Shown one piece after another: positions 1-7,310 of a stretch of 18,184 nt of DNA (the stretch's first letter is position 1; each line of letters opens with the position of its first letter). The DNA comes from an uncultured Roseburia sp. GTDB lineage: Bacteria > Bacillota > Clostridia > Lachnospirales > Lachnospiraceae. The stretch is from NCBI GenBank assembly GCA_910584215.1, contig CAJTYI010000033.1, positions 1-18,184 of the forward strand, in the 5' to 3' direction. The notes below the pieces were generated by a model. It had not been told where the DNA came from. It searched no databases and worked only from the letters and a program-made list of their open reading frames with translations. The position numbers were made by a program, and so were the translations under genes.

Positions 1-7
1 ACGTGTA

Positions 8-118
8 TCATAGCTGGATGCCCCAAAGGCACGCGCTAAGTACCTCGGGATTTGTGATATTGAAGAAAAAAGCAGAGACTGTGGCGCCAAAGAGACGATG
101 GATGCCGCTTTCACTCAT
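8..118 (-). other. Short open frame of unknown status, possible repeat remnant
   Basis: A 36-codon frame with ATG at 118-116 and TGA at 10-8 lies downstream of the amidase gene. Its translation begins MSESGIHRLFG and ends NPEVLSACLWGIQL. No ribosome binding site precedes the ATG; the upstream bases are pyrimidine-rich on the coding strand. The block TGGATGCC occurs twice here as a direct repeat (15-22 and 99-106). I do not recognise a function. The stretch could be a degenerate gene end or a copy of a dispersed intergenic repeat. The rest of 119-211 is AT-rich and holds no clear terminator for the amidase operon. Confidence 0.2.
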
Positions 119-211
119 AGGAAAAGAAAAGTTACTATATTTTTGATAGAATAAATATGCATCCAATATTCATAGGTATTCATCCAAACAACTAGGCTAA
201 TAACCTATACT

Positions 212-1282
212 CTATTGCCTGTTCTCGAGAAAGTACAGGATGGCCTCATAGATTCCCTCCGCCGTCCTCCGCTGATACCCCTGCGTCTGCAATAAATCAA
301 GCTCCTCCTGATTCGTCATAAAGCCGACCTCAATGAGCGCCACCGGCACCTGACTGTTTCTGATAATATAAATATCATTGCCCTTAATCGTGCCCAACGC
401 ACGGCTGCCCAATGCCTCCGTCACCTCGCGCAGGCAAATTTCTGCCAGCCACTCGCTTTCCGCCGACTCCTCGTTATACATGACCTGCGTTCCTTTGGTA
501 GCAGACATACGCCCGTTTCCGAGCGAATTATTATGTATGCTGATAAACAGATCGGCGTCCAGCATGTTCGCCAGCTGCACGCGCTGCTCAAAGGTAGGGT
601 TGCCGTCATCGGTTCTGGTATAGTATACGCCGATATTATTGCTATTTTGCTCAAAAATTTGTTTTAGCTCTAAGACGATCGCGAGGTCGATGTTTTTTTC
701 CATCACACCCTGCTTAGTGGCCCCCGGCGCTTTGCCTCCGTGACCCGCGTCAATCACTACTACTTTATCATAGACTTCCCGCGGTGTCAAAAAGTCAAAG
801 TAATAATAGGCGTCGTCAAACTTCATGTCGATCTCATAGACCTGATCCAATCCGATCTCGACCACACCTGCCCGATTCCCGGTTTCCTCCTCTTTGTCCA
901 TCAGCATATAAGAAAGCGTATCAATATGGTTACTGCTCCCCAGCACAGGATAACTGTCAAAATAGCCGCGCGGCACCTTTGGTATCTCGATGCGCAGCCG
1001 CTGTGTGACATAATCATTTGTCACCACAATGCTGCCGCCGTCCACCCCCTGGGGCAGCCTAAGCTTCAGTTGGTTTGACTCCTCCCCCGATACCGGTTCC
1101 TCCACAATGGCAAGGCTTTTCATCTCCACCTGGTTTTCCTCATACTCTTCTTCCGCGGTCCGTGCCTCCATAGCCTCCACATGCCTCGCCCGCATTTGCG
1201 GAAAATATGGCAGTGCCACTGCCGTCACCAGCGTGCAAACGCCGATCACAATCACCGCAAATTTCAACGCTCTCTCTTCCAT
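212..1282 (-). CDS. N-acetylmuramoyl-L-alanine amidase, membrane-anchored (Amidase_3)
   Basis: A zinc amidase that cuts the bond between N-acetylmuramic acid and L-alanine in peptidoglycan, acting outside the membrane. The 356 residues start with one hydrophobic segment (about 7-25), probably an uncleaved anchor or signal, then an acidic linker (about 38-68). A beta-rich region of about 70-170 may be AMIN-like. The Amidase_3 catalytic domain spans about 173-354. Visible zinc ligands are His181 (VIDAGHGG), Glu195 (GVMEKNIDL) and His250 (FISIHNNS); the catalytic Glu318 is in ALIEVGF. The ATG is preceded by GAGG about 5 nt upstream. It lies 51 bp after the papain-like peptidase gene and is probably cotranscribed, which suggests a shared cell-envelope role. 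The amidase family is secure; the exact biological role (division, sporulation or germination) cannot be read from the sequence. Confidence 0.93.
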   Translation of the reverse strand: MEERALKFAVIVIGVCTLVTAVALPYFPQMRARHVEAMEARTAEEEYEENQVEMKSLAIVEEPVSGEESNQLKLRLPQGVDGGSIVVTNDYVTQRLRIEIPKVPRGYFDSYPVLGSSNHIDTLSYMLMDKEEETGNRAGVVEIGLDQVYEIDMKFDDAYYYFDFLTPREVYDKVVVIDAGHGGKAPGATKQGVMEKNIDLAIVLELKQIFEQNSNNIGVYYTRTDDGNPTFEQRVQLANMLDADLFISIHNNSLGNGRMSATKGTQVMYNEESAESEWLAEICLREVTEALGSRALGTIKGNDIYIIRNSQVPVALIEVGFMTNQEELDLLQTQGYQRRTAEGIYEAILYFLENRQ

Positions 1283-1333
1283 TCTTCCCTCGTGTACAAC
1301 TTTCCAAAATTAACTAAACGCCTTTATCAGCAC

Positions 1334-3040
1334 TCACTGATTTTTACTAAACGCCTTGATGCAGAGATTACACTCCTGCGTCTCATCCACACTGCTCCAT
1401 TTCCTCCCGTTGGCGCTGATGTAGCTCTCCCCGTCGGTTAAGTCCACGCTCTGCGTCATCTCGTCGGCCACATATTCGATCGCCATAGGGTGCACGGAAT
1501 TGGGCGTCGTAATGTGCAGCACTACCGCATAGCGCTCTCCAGCCTCCAACTGGATACCCTGATTGAATGGAATCGTATAGTAACCGGTATTGGCAAGCTT
1601 GCCCGACGCTACCGGTATCATCTCCGCAAACGAATCCGTATCCACAAAATTGCGCACGACAAAAAGCTCGTAGGTAGAATCTTTGCCGGTCGCATAAAAG
1701 CTGGCAGCCGCAAGCTGCTCCTGACCGTGGGCCCGAAACACATTGGCGCCGTAGATGGTTTCTTTATTATACCCCAATTGTCCCACCCAGCCACACAAAT
1801 CGCTCTGGTAAATATTGTCGTAATTGCTGGTATCTTCCACTTTCGTATAAACCACGCTGTGGGAACCGATGTTGGTGTCAAAATAAGAGATATAGAACAC
1901 ACCGTTCTCCCCAAACTCTTCTCCCCAGCTGTTTTGACAGATAAACGCCCCGTCGCCCTCGATATCCACGGTAAAATTCTCTTTCGGATAATGATCGTCC
2001 CAGCCGATAATCACCACGTCATGGTTCGGCTTTTCTGTGCCGATATAACAGTACGCGTTGTTTCGTTTGCTAAAATACGGCGATTCAGAGTGGGAACTGC
2101 GCAGAGCATTGTAAATGGAGGTCTGAGCGCCGCCATACAAAAACACAGCTTCCTTGATTTTCTCATAATCCTTGCCCTCGATCACCTGCATTTCCTGCAC
2201 GTGCTTGACCGCCGTGAGGGTCGGGTCTGTTTTATCATCGCCATAAGGGTCATCCGCCTCATAGACAGGTCCCTTCCAAGCCGCCAGATACGCCATTCCC
2301 ATGGTGTACTCGCCGCCATCTTTCTGTGTTAAATTAAAACCGTTGCACAGCGTCATATGATCCGCCGAATACTGCGCATCTTCCTCGGGAAGCAGCGCAG
2401 ACTCCATCGCGCCCAATGTCGCAAATGCCCAGCAGGTGCCATAAGCGCCCTGGTCGCGCACTTTTGCCACTCTTCCCCTCTGCCGCAGATCGTATTTTAC
2501 GGGAATAATCGAGCTGACTTCCGACGTATCCAGCGCGGACGCAAGATTGCGGGAGATATCCCAGCTGTAAGAGTATCCCAGATAATTGGAAACATCGGTG
2601 AGGCTGACATAATACCTCCCATCCTTTTTTGTAAAACGGGAGTTGACCTCCTGCGGCTCTCCGTTTACCAGTACTTCGTCCATATCGAGCGTAAATAGCA
2701 GCTCATCGTTTCGCTTTTCGATCAGCAGCCTTTTATCGTCATACATATGCACACTGCATTTGAGCGCCTCGCGCAGCATATTCACAGGCAGCATCAGGTT
2801 TAAGTTCTGATCCATATAAAAAGGTATATTTTCGTTGGTGTACTCGTTATTGTCGATCGTGAGCGACAGCATATTGTCATTGACGCTCGATGCGATCAAG
2901 GGATTCCAAACCTGCTCTTCCAGCTGTGCGCCGCGAAACTCCGCCACCGTGCCATTGCCCAGGGAAACCGTGTTAAACTTCATAATCACTGCGACCGCAA
3001 GCAGCAGCAGAAATAATATATAACGTTTTGCATCTTTCAC
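1334..3040 (-). CDS. Secreted C1 (papain-family) cysteine peptidase with N-terminal stalk and lectin-like C-terminal domain
   Basis: A predicted extracellular cysteine protease of 568 residues. A hydrophobic N-terminal segment (about 7-20) serves as signal or anchor. Residues about 57-165 resemble the copper-amine-oxidase N-terminal-like domain found on many clostridial surface proteins (VNGEPQ, YVSLTDVSNYLGY). The papain domain covers about 180-400, with oxyanion Gln197 and catalytic Cys203 (DQGAYGTCWAFA), His340 (PNHDVVIIGW) and Asn370 (CQNSWG). All catalytic residues are present, so it should be active. Residues about 408-563 fit the lectin-like domain that follows C1 domains in Clostridia. 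The start is GTG, with GGAG about 9 nt upstream, only 3 bp after the stop of the RNA methyltransferase gene, so translation is probably coupled. The substrate is unknown; surface-protein or spore/cell-wall processing are possible. Confidence 0.9.
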   Translation of the reverse strand: MKDAKRYILFLLLLAVAVIMKFNTVSLGNGTVAEFRGAQLEEQVWNPLIASSVNDNMLSLTIDNNEYTNENIPFYMDQNLNLMLPVNMLREALKCSVHMYDDKRLLIEKRNDELLFTLDMDEVLVNGEPQEVNSRFTKKDGRYYVSLTDVSNYLGYSYSWDISRNLASALDTSEVSSIIPVKYDLRQRGRVAKVRDQGAYGTCWAFATLGAMESALLPEEDAQYSADHMTLCNGFNLTQKDGGEYTMGMAYLAAWKGPVYEADDPYGDDKTDPTLTAVKHVQEMQVIEGKDYEKIKEAVFLYGGAQTSIYNALRSSHSESPYFSKRNNAYCYIGTEKPNHDVVIIGWDDHYPKENFTVDIEGDGAFICQNSWGEEFGENGVFYISYFDTNIGSHSVVYTKVEDTSNYDNIYQSDLCGWVGQLGYNKETIYGANVFRAHGQEQLAAASFYATGKDSTYELFVVRNFVDTDSFAEMIPVASGKLANTGYYTIPFNQGIQLEAGERYAVVLHITTPNSVHPMAIEYVADEMTQSVDLTDGESYISANGRKWSSVDETQECNLCIKAFSKNQ

Positions 3041-3043
3041 CGT

Positions 3044-4201
3044 TTATCTCTCCTCGCTTCTCCGTTTCGGTGGCTTCGCGCCCATAAACTGGTAAAAATA
3101 AGTCTTTAACATGCCATTGTATATCTTGCGGTTTTTGTCCGCTTTCCTTCCGATATATCGCTCCGCTTCCTCATAACCGGTAATCATGCACAGCGACCAG
3201 TCCTCGAGCGCCCCGTAAACCTGTCCGATCTCACGGTACAAATCCGGCAGATTGGCCTTGTCCTCTAACCGCTCGCCGTAGGGCGGATTGGTGACGATAA
3301 AACCATACTTTTTGGGATGACGCAAGTTCGCCACCGGGCGCTGCTGAAAATGAATCAGGTGATCGACCCCCGCCCGCTTAGCGTTTTCCCTCGCAGCATG
3401 CACGACATCGCCGTCAATGTCATATCCCTGGATGTCGACATCGACCTCCCGATTGACCATCTCCTGCGCTTCTTCCACACAGTCCACCCAGAGCTGTCTG
3501 TCAATGATGTTTGTCCACTGTTCGGCTGTAAACGCACGGTTTATGCCCGGCGCAATATTGGCTGCCATCATCGCCGCCTCGATCGGAAAAGTTCCGCTCC
3601 CACAGAATGGGTCCACCAAAATCCGGTCTGCCCGCCAGGGCGTCAACATCAAAAGTGCCGCAGCGAGTGTCTCCGTGAGCGGCGCCTTGCTCGTCATCGT
3701 GCGGTATCCCCGCTTGTGCAGCGAATCCCCCGACGTATCCAAGGTCACCATGACTTCGTCTTTCAGCAAAAATATCCGCACCGGGTAAGGCGCCCCGTCC
3801 TCCGTGAACCAGTCTTTACCATAATGCGCTTTCATGCGCTCCACCATAGCCTTTTTAGCAATAGACTGGATATCCGAAGAACTGAACAGTTTACTCTTGA
3901 TGGAGGATGCCTTTTTCACCCAGAACCTGCCGTTTTCCGGTAGATACGACTCCCATGGAATCTGTTTTACTCCTTGAAACAGTTCCTCAAATGTCGTGGC
4001 GTGAAAACGGCCTGCCAAAATCAGCACGCGCTCTGCCGTCCTAAGAAAAATATTAGCACGGCAGATTGCCTCGGCATCCCCTAAAAACGTAACTCTTCCG
4101 TCCTCCACCTGTTCGATTTCATAACCCAAATCATAGATTTCTCTTTTCAGTACCGCTTCGAGGCCAAAATGGCAGGGCACTACCAGTCGATATATTTGCA
4201 T
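3044..4201 (-). CDS. THUMP-domain class I SAM-dependent RNA methyltransferase (RlmL/YpsC-like)
   Basis: A predicted guanine-N2 methyltransferase acting on 23S rRNA (RlmL N-terminal-half family; YpsC in Bacillus), 385 residues. An N-terminal ferredoxin-like/THUMP RNA-binding region spans about 1-155. The Rossmann methyltransferase follows, with SAM motif I at 197-206 (DPFCGSGTFP), an acidic motif near 259-264 (GYDIDG) and the catalytic motif NPPYGER at 305-311. NPPY-type motifs also occur in DNA adenine methylases, and homologs are often labelled 'N6-adenine DNA methylase'; the THUMP region argues for RNA. ATG start with AAGGGA just upstream. It leads the tight series with the peptidase (3 bp gap) and the amidase. 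The exact modified nucleotide is inferred from family, not shown. Confidence 0.88.
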   Translation of the reverse strand: MQIYRLVVPCHFGLEAVLKREIYDLGYEIEQVEDGRVTFLGDAEAICRANIFLRTAERVLILAGRFHATTFEELFQGVKQIPWESYLPENGRFWVKKASSIKSKLFSSSDIQSIAKKAMVERMKAHYGKDWFTEDGAPYPVRIFLLKDEVMVTLDTSGDSLHKRGYRTMTSKAPLTETLAAALLMLTPWRADRILVDPFCGSGTFPIEAAMMAANIAPGINRAFTAEQWTNIIDRQLWVDCVEEAQEMVNREVDVDIQGYDIDGDVVHAARENAKRAGVDHLIHFQQRPVANLRHPKKYGFIVTNPPYGERLEDKANLPDLYREIGQVYGALEDWSLCMITGYEEAERYIGRKADKNRKIYNGMLKTYFYQFMGAKPPKRRSEER

Positions 4202-4280
4202 GCATCTTCCCTTTCGTACTGTCCCAAAAACATAACTCGATGTTTTTCGAGATTTTTCTCATACTGATATCTTATCTGTT

Positions 4281-4589
4281 CTAATTTTGCATGTCAACAT
4301 ACTTTCGCATTGCGGTGGCTCCCCCGTTGACGGTATAGACGCGATACCCCGCTGTCGCCAGCCGCCGGGCCGCCATCAGACTGGTTGTTCCATGTTCACA
4401 ATAGAGAACCACCGTGCGGGATCTTGGGATTTCCCTCATCCACCGCTCCATTTTATCATAATCAAACCGATATGCTTTGGGATAATGGAACTGCCGATAT
4501 TCGTCCGCCTCACGCAAATCGATCACGATCGCCCGCTCTTTGCGCACCACATCATTCATCTGCTTCGGATGCAGCATCATAAACCGCAT
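4281..4589 (-). CDS. Single-domain rhodanese-like protein
   Basis: A small cytoplasmic rhodanese fold protein of 102 residues, a family that carries sulfur as a persulfide or acts in related thiol chemistry. Landmarks are the N-terminal VIDLREADEYRQFH segment, the active-site loop CEHGTTS with Cys64, and the C-terminal VNGG turn. Length matches single-domain rhodaneses. I chose the ATG at 4589 because GGGAGG sits 8 nt upstream (4598-4603); a start 27 nt earlier would place this ribosome site inside the gene. It stands 79 bp before the RNA methyltransferase gene and could be cotranscribed with it. The sulfur donor and acceptor are unknown. Confidence 0.85.
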   Translation of the reverse strand: MRFMMLHPKQMNDVVRKERAIVIDLREADEYRQFHYPKAYRFDYDKMERWMREIPRSRTVVLYCEHGTTSLMAARRLATAGYRVYTVNGGATAMRKYVDMQN

Positions 4590-4597
4590 AGGCAAAA

Positions 4598-4603
4598 CCT
4601 CCC
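4598..4603 (-). promoter_or_regulatory. Ribosome binding site deciding the rhodanese start
   Basis: GGGAGG on the minus strand, 8 nt before ATG 4589. It lies inside the longer possible frame that begins at 4616, so it favours the shorter 102-residue protein. Confidence 0.7.
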
Positions 4604-4653
4604 ATACTATAAGCATTTACTATCACGGAACCGCCAAAACAGTTTCCCATGAT

Positions 4654-4695
4654 AGAAGAAAACAGATTACAAAGATACTTTGTAATCTGTCTTCT
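4654..4695 (-). terminator. Rho-independent terminator after the Asn/Ala/Ser-repeat gene
   Basis: A perfect 13-bp stem (ACAGATTACAAAG at 4662-4674 with its complement at 4678-4690) closes a 3-nt loop. On the minus strand it is followed by TTTTCTTCT, and AGAAG/CTTCT pairing extends the stem past a 3-nt bulge. It lies 41 bp after the stop of the 62-residue gene and before the rhodanese gene, so it separates the two transcription units. Confidence 0.75.
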
Positions 4696-4735
4696 GCTAA
4701 CATCTTATGCAGTTGTCTGAAATTGGTGAATCAGA

Positions 4736-4924
4736 TTATCGCGCGCTGTTGTCAGCTGCGTCTCTTCCACAGTTAGACGCATTGCTTGCGTTGGATGCAC
4801 TGTTCTTATTCTGTGCATTCTTTGTGGAATTCGATGCGTTGGATGCATTGCTTGCATTGGACGCGTTGTTCGCGTTGGATGCATTGGAACTCTGGTTCTG
4901 TGCGTTTGTTGCGTTTTTAGCCAT
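4736..4924 (-). CDS. Small Asn/Ala/Ser-repeat protein of unknown function
   Basis: A 62-residue hydrophilic protein in which Asn, Ala and Ser make up about three quarters of the residues. It is built from repeated Asn-Ala-Ser triplets (about residues 14-32 and 42-51), broken by NSTKNAQNKNSA, and ends with one Cys in NCGRDAADNSAR. There is no membrane segment or signal. The repeat is encoded with many different synonymous codons (AAT/AAC, GCA/GCG, TCC/AGC/TCT/TCG), which suggests selection for the protein rather than for the DNA repeat. AGGAGG lies 5 nt before the ATG. It has its own terminator and a possible forespore-type promoter. Low-complexity Asn/Gln-rich composition recalls gamma-type small acid-soluble spore proteins, but I see no homology to them. 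Function unknown. Confidence 0.75.
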   Translation of the reverse strand: MAKNATNAQNQSSNASNANNASNASNASNASNSTKNAQNKNSASNASNASNCGRDAADNSAR

Positions 4925-4929
4925 AATAT

Positions 4930-4935
4930 CCTCCT
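4930..4935 (-). promoter_or_regulatory. Strong ribosome binding site of the repeat-protein gene
   Basis: AGGAGG on the minus strand, 5 nt before ATG 4924. A perfect Shine-Dalgarno sequence before such a short gene supports high-level translation and a real coding region. Confidence 0.85.
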
Positions 4936-4940
4936 AATCC

Positions 4941-4970
4941 GGTATCTGATGATACCTGTTTGATACAGGC
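4941..4970 (-). promoter_or_regulatory. Overlapping hairpins in the 5' leader of the repeat-protein gene
   Basis: On the minus strand CCTGT-ATCAA-ACAGG (4955-4969) overlaps GGTATC-ATCA-GATACC (4941-4956), so the two stems compete for shared bases. They lie between the possible promoter and the ribosome site. The leader could control translation or stabilise the message; this is inference from pairing alone. Confidence 0.35.
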
Positions 4971-4971
4971 A

Positions 4972-5000
4972 TAGTATTTGACAAAACGCAAAAAATATAC
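4972..5000 (-). promoter_or_regulatory. Possible sporulation (sigma-G/F-type) promoter
   Basis: On the minus strand GTATA (4996-5000) and AATACTA (4972-4978) are 17 bp apart, close to forespore sigma-G patterns (-35 like GNATR, -10 like CATNNTA). No good TTGACA/TATAAT pair is seen in the same 83-bp gap. It lies 47 bp before the ATG of the Asn/Ala/Ser-repeat gene. The match is to a short degenerate pattern and could be chance. Confidence 0.35.
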
Positions 5001-5007
5001 GCAAAGA

Positions 5008-7296
5008 TTATAAATAGTAAAATTCGAGGTTTGCTTTCAGCTCATCCGTGATCGTGCCGCCGGCTTTTTGATATTTGTCATACACACCGGCAAACCGCTG
5101 TGCCTTCTTTGCCGCCTGCATTTTGTAACGGTTTAAGGCATTCTGATACATGGGATTGCTGGTAAGCTCCTGACGTATCTCATGCACAAACGGACAATAG
5201 ACAAGCAGGATTTCGCGCGCCACCTTGTTGAGACGGAAACTTCCGCGCGATTCATACTTAATCCAATTTTGATAATCTTTGACAAACACTTCACGGTAAT
5301 TATTTTTGCCGTGCAGCAGCGCAGTTCTGATCTTATCTTTGACCTCCGGCGAAAGATCGGAATTTTTGCGGTAAAACTGTAGATAATCACAATACTCTGA
5401 TGTCAGGGAACGGTCTCTGATATCATTCCAGTGCACACCCTGAATACGGCGGCAGATCTCCCAGCGGTAGCGCGCCGTCGTCTCGATCATCATATCGTCA
5501 AGGTCAACAACGGTAAAGATCGGCAGCATATAGCGGGCGGACGTGTCTTTCTTCACTCCCGCAATCTCCTGCCACATCTGCGCCCTCGTTCCGGCGTTCG
5601 GCATCAAAATCACATCGGGCAGTACCTCTTTTTGAATCATCTCGGCATTGATGCCCCGCTCAGGATCGGAAAAGAGGATTTCACGATAAAATACAGAAAA
5701 ATCTACCTTGCGGATCTTATCGATCGACTCCTGCACTCTCTTTGCGGTGACAAGCATTTTCTCGACGGAATTGATAAAATCAACGTGACACAGAATCGGG
5801 CAGAATGTGGAGAGCTTGCCGTATGTCACACGGTTACCCGAGGTAAACATATTCTGAATCTCGTACTTGATCTTCATTTCCTTGTTGTCCATATAAGTTT
5901 TGACCTGCTCCGCGGTGATCTTACCGTTCTTGCGCAGATCGGCCAGGTAACCCGGATAATCGAGGTCAAATTCGTTTTTGGACGGCTCGTTCTTGCCATC
6001 GTATACGCTCTTTAACCATGTAAAGATCGTATAGACATGCTCGGAATTGCATACGTCCAGATGCTCCGTCAGATCATAGAGCGTGTTGGCGCGCTCCTCG
6101 CCGACCATCTGCACATCCATGAAGCCAAAATTCAAAAACATCTGCACGATCGGCGTCAGCTCATTTTTGTCCTCCATGGCCCGCATAAACACTTTATAGT
6201 AAACGTCATAAAAAATATTGGTGAGACTTCTTCTCATTTTTCTTGTGGCGTCGTCCGTCGCCAGAATATCCGGCAGATCGCGATATTCTTCCACCTGCTT
6301 TTTAATATCTTCTATCTGCTCTGACTCCACACCGGCATAAGTCAGGATATGTACCAGACATTCTTCCGGTCCCTCCTGCCAGTCGCTGCCCGCCTCATTC
6401 TCCTGGCCGTCTGCCGCCTCATTCTCCTGCGGCGCCGCGGTAAAGTCATAGCCTTTGTAATCCTGGATGCGCGCGGTTACCAGCTTATCGTCATAGATAC
6501 CGATCTTTTGTATGATCTCCGCCATCTTTTGCATGGACTCATGCAGCGGCGTGGTATCACAATTATTTCTCCCCGCCTGTACGGTCAGGTCAAAAAACAG
6601 ACGAAAAAGGTCGTTTTCTGACTCCGCCAAAAGAATATCTTTGTTATACTTCAGATAATCCACCATCTCGATCAAACCCTGCGCCACACGGCGGCTCTGA
6701 TAACCCGCCTCCATCATAGCGCCGATACAGAGCGCATCGTCGCGCTTCATAAGACTCACATAGTCCTCCAGATAGCCCTTCATCAGGCTGGCGCTGTTGT
6801 TGACTTCCCAGTTTTCCGCCTTGTGCACCATCTCCAACGGTTCAAAGTTGCTCATGCGGTTGAAATTCTGGGCGCTGATGCGGTATTTGGTACAGAATGT
6901 CGTATAATTGTTATAGGTGTTCTCAACAAAGGCATGGAACTGGCGCACCAGTCTGGAAAAACCTGCATAGGACTCCAATAACTTCTGACGCTGCCGGAAA
7001 GCCGCCCGCAACAGAATATCGCGGATATTTTCTTTTCCTGTCATAATCGGCAGCAAGTCATCTGCCCCGCGAAAAGCAAATGCTTCGAGCACGGTATCCT
7101 GTCTTGCCACATAGTCGAACAGATAGCGTCCGCTTTCAGAAATACCAATCAAAGCCCCTTTCTCTAGGAGAATCCTTGTATAAGAATTCATCTGTATCAC
7201 AGAGCCCTCCGCGATCAGATACCATCTTTTTACTTCATCCTTTTGTTTTGCAATGATCTGGTTCTTCTGCACCCTGATTTTTTGTGTGTTTTCCAT
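5008..7296 (-). CDS. CRP-like (cyclic-nucleotide-binding fold) protein with long uncharacterised C-terminal region
   Basis: A 762-residue protein I can only partly assign. Residues about 5-85 look like a cNMP-binding/cupin-type domain (KNQIIAKQKDEVKRWYLIAEGSV, then a GALIGI turn), but the classical phosphate-binding GE...RxA cassette is not visible. The rest, about 90-762, is mostly helical in character, with an acidic linker at about 288-312 (QENEAADGQENEAGSD). A C-terminal block (about 555-710) has features that look conserved: LMPNAGTRAQMWQEI, RYRWEICRRIQG, SLTSEYCDYLQFY, RGSFRLNKVAREI. No helix-turn-helix, GGDEF, kinase or membrane segment is seen, so it is not an ordinary CRP regulator. 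GGAGG lies 5 nt before the ATG. It follows coaBC by 14 bp and is almost surely cotranscribed. Function unknown. Confidence 0.8.
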   Translation of the reverse strand: MENTQKIRVQKNQIIAKQKDEVKRWYLIAEGSVIQMNSYTRILLEKGALIGISESGRYLFDYVARQDTVLEAFAFRGADDLLPIMTGKENIRDILLRAAFRQRQKLLESYAGFSRLVRQFHAFVENTYNNYTTFCTKYRISAQNFNRMSNFEPLEMVHKAENWEVNNSASLMKGYLEDYVSLMKRDDALCIGAMMEAGYQSRRVAQGLIEMVDYLKYNKDILLAESENDLFRLFFDLTVQAGRNNCDTTPLHESMQKMAEIIQKIGIYDDKLVTARIQDYKGYDFTAAPQENEAADGQENEAGSDWQEGPEECLVHILTYAGVESEQIEDIKKQVEEYRDLPDILATDDATRKMRRSLTNIFYDVYYKVFMRAMEDKNELTPIVQMFLNFGFMDVQMVGEERANTLYDLTEHLDVCNSEHVYTIFTWLKSVYDGKNEPSKNEFDLDYPGYLADLRKNGKITAEQVKTYMDNKEMKIKYEIQNMFTSGNRVTYGKLSTFCPILCHVDFINSVEKMLVTAKRVQESIDKIRKVDFSVFYREILFSDPERGINAEMIQKEVLPDVILMPNAGTRAQMWQEIAGVKKDTSARYMLPIFTVVDLDDMMIETTARYRWEICRRIQGVHWNDIRDRSLTSEYCDYLQFYRKNSDLSPEVKDKIRTALLHGKNNYREVFVKDYQNWIKYESRGSFRLNKVAREILLVYCPFVHEIRQELTSNPMYQNALNRYKMQAAKKAQRFAGVYDKYQKAGGTITDELKANLEFYYL

Positions 7297-7310
7297 GTTT
7301 ACCTCCGGTT

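Noticed and set aside
1490..2332. 280-codon plus-strand open frame
   Set aside because: It lies fully opposite the papain-like protease gene, whose catalytic motifs are intact. The translation has no recognisable domain and no ribosome site; it is a shadow frame.
3044..4201. DNA adenine methylase for the NPPY-motif protein
   Set aside because: The N-terminal THUMP-type RNA-binding region and the DPFCGSGTFPIEAA pattern match the RlmL/YpsC RNA methyltransferase family.
4202..4280. Possible terminator between rhodanese and RNA methyltransferase genes (CTCGA/TCGAG near a GTTTTT)
   Set aside because: The stem is only 5 bp with a loop of 6, and the T-run is broken from the stem. Too weak to call.
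4621..4654. Imperfect dyad TATCACGGAA / TTCCCATGATA upstream of the rhodanese gene
   Set aside because: Pairing needs a bulge and the loop is about 13 nt. No promoter boxes align with it, so I do not call it a regulatory site.
4755..4900. Repeated DNA units suggesting a CRISPR or satellite array
   Set aside because: Units are about 9 bp and follow codon boundaries with varied synonymous codons. There are no separate spacers, so it is a protein-coding repeat.
4707..4937. Plus-strand frame encoding repeated Leu-Asp-Ala-Leu units
   Set aside because: It is the reverse of the Asn/Ala/Ser repeats. The minus-strand frame has the perfect ribosome site, a terminator and synonymous codon variation, so it is the coding one.
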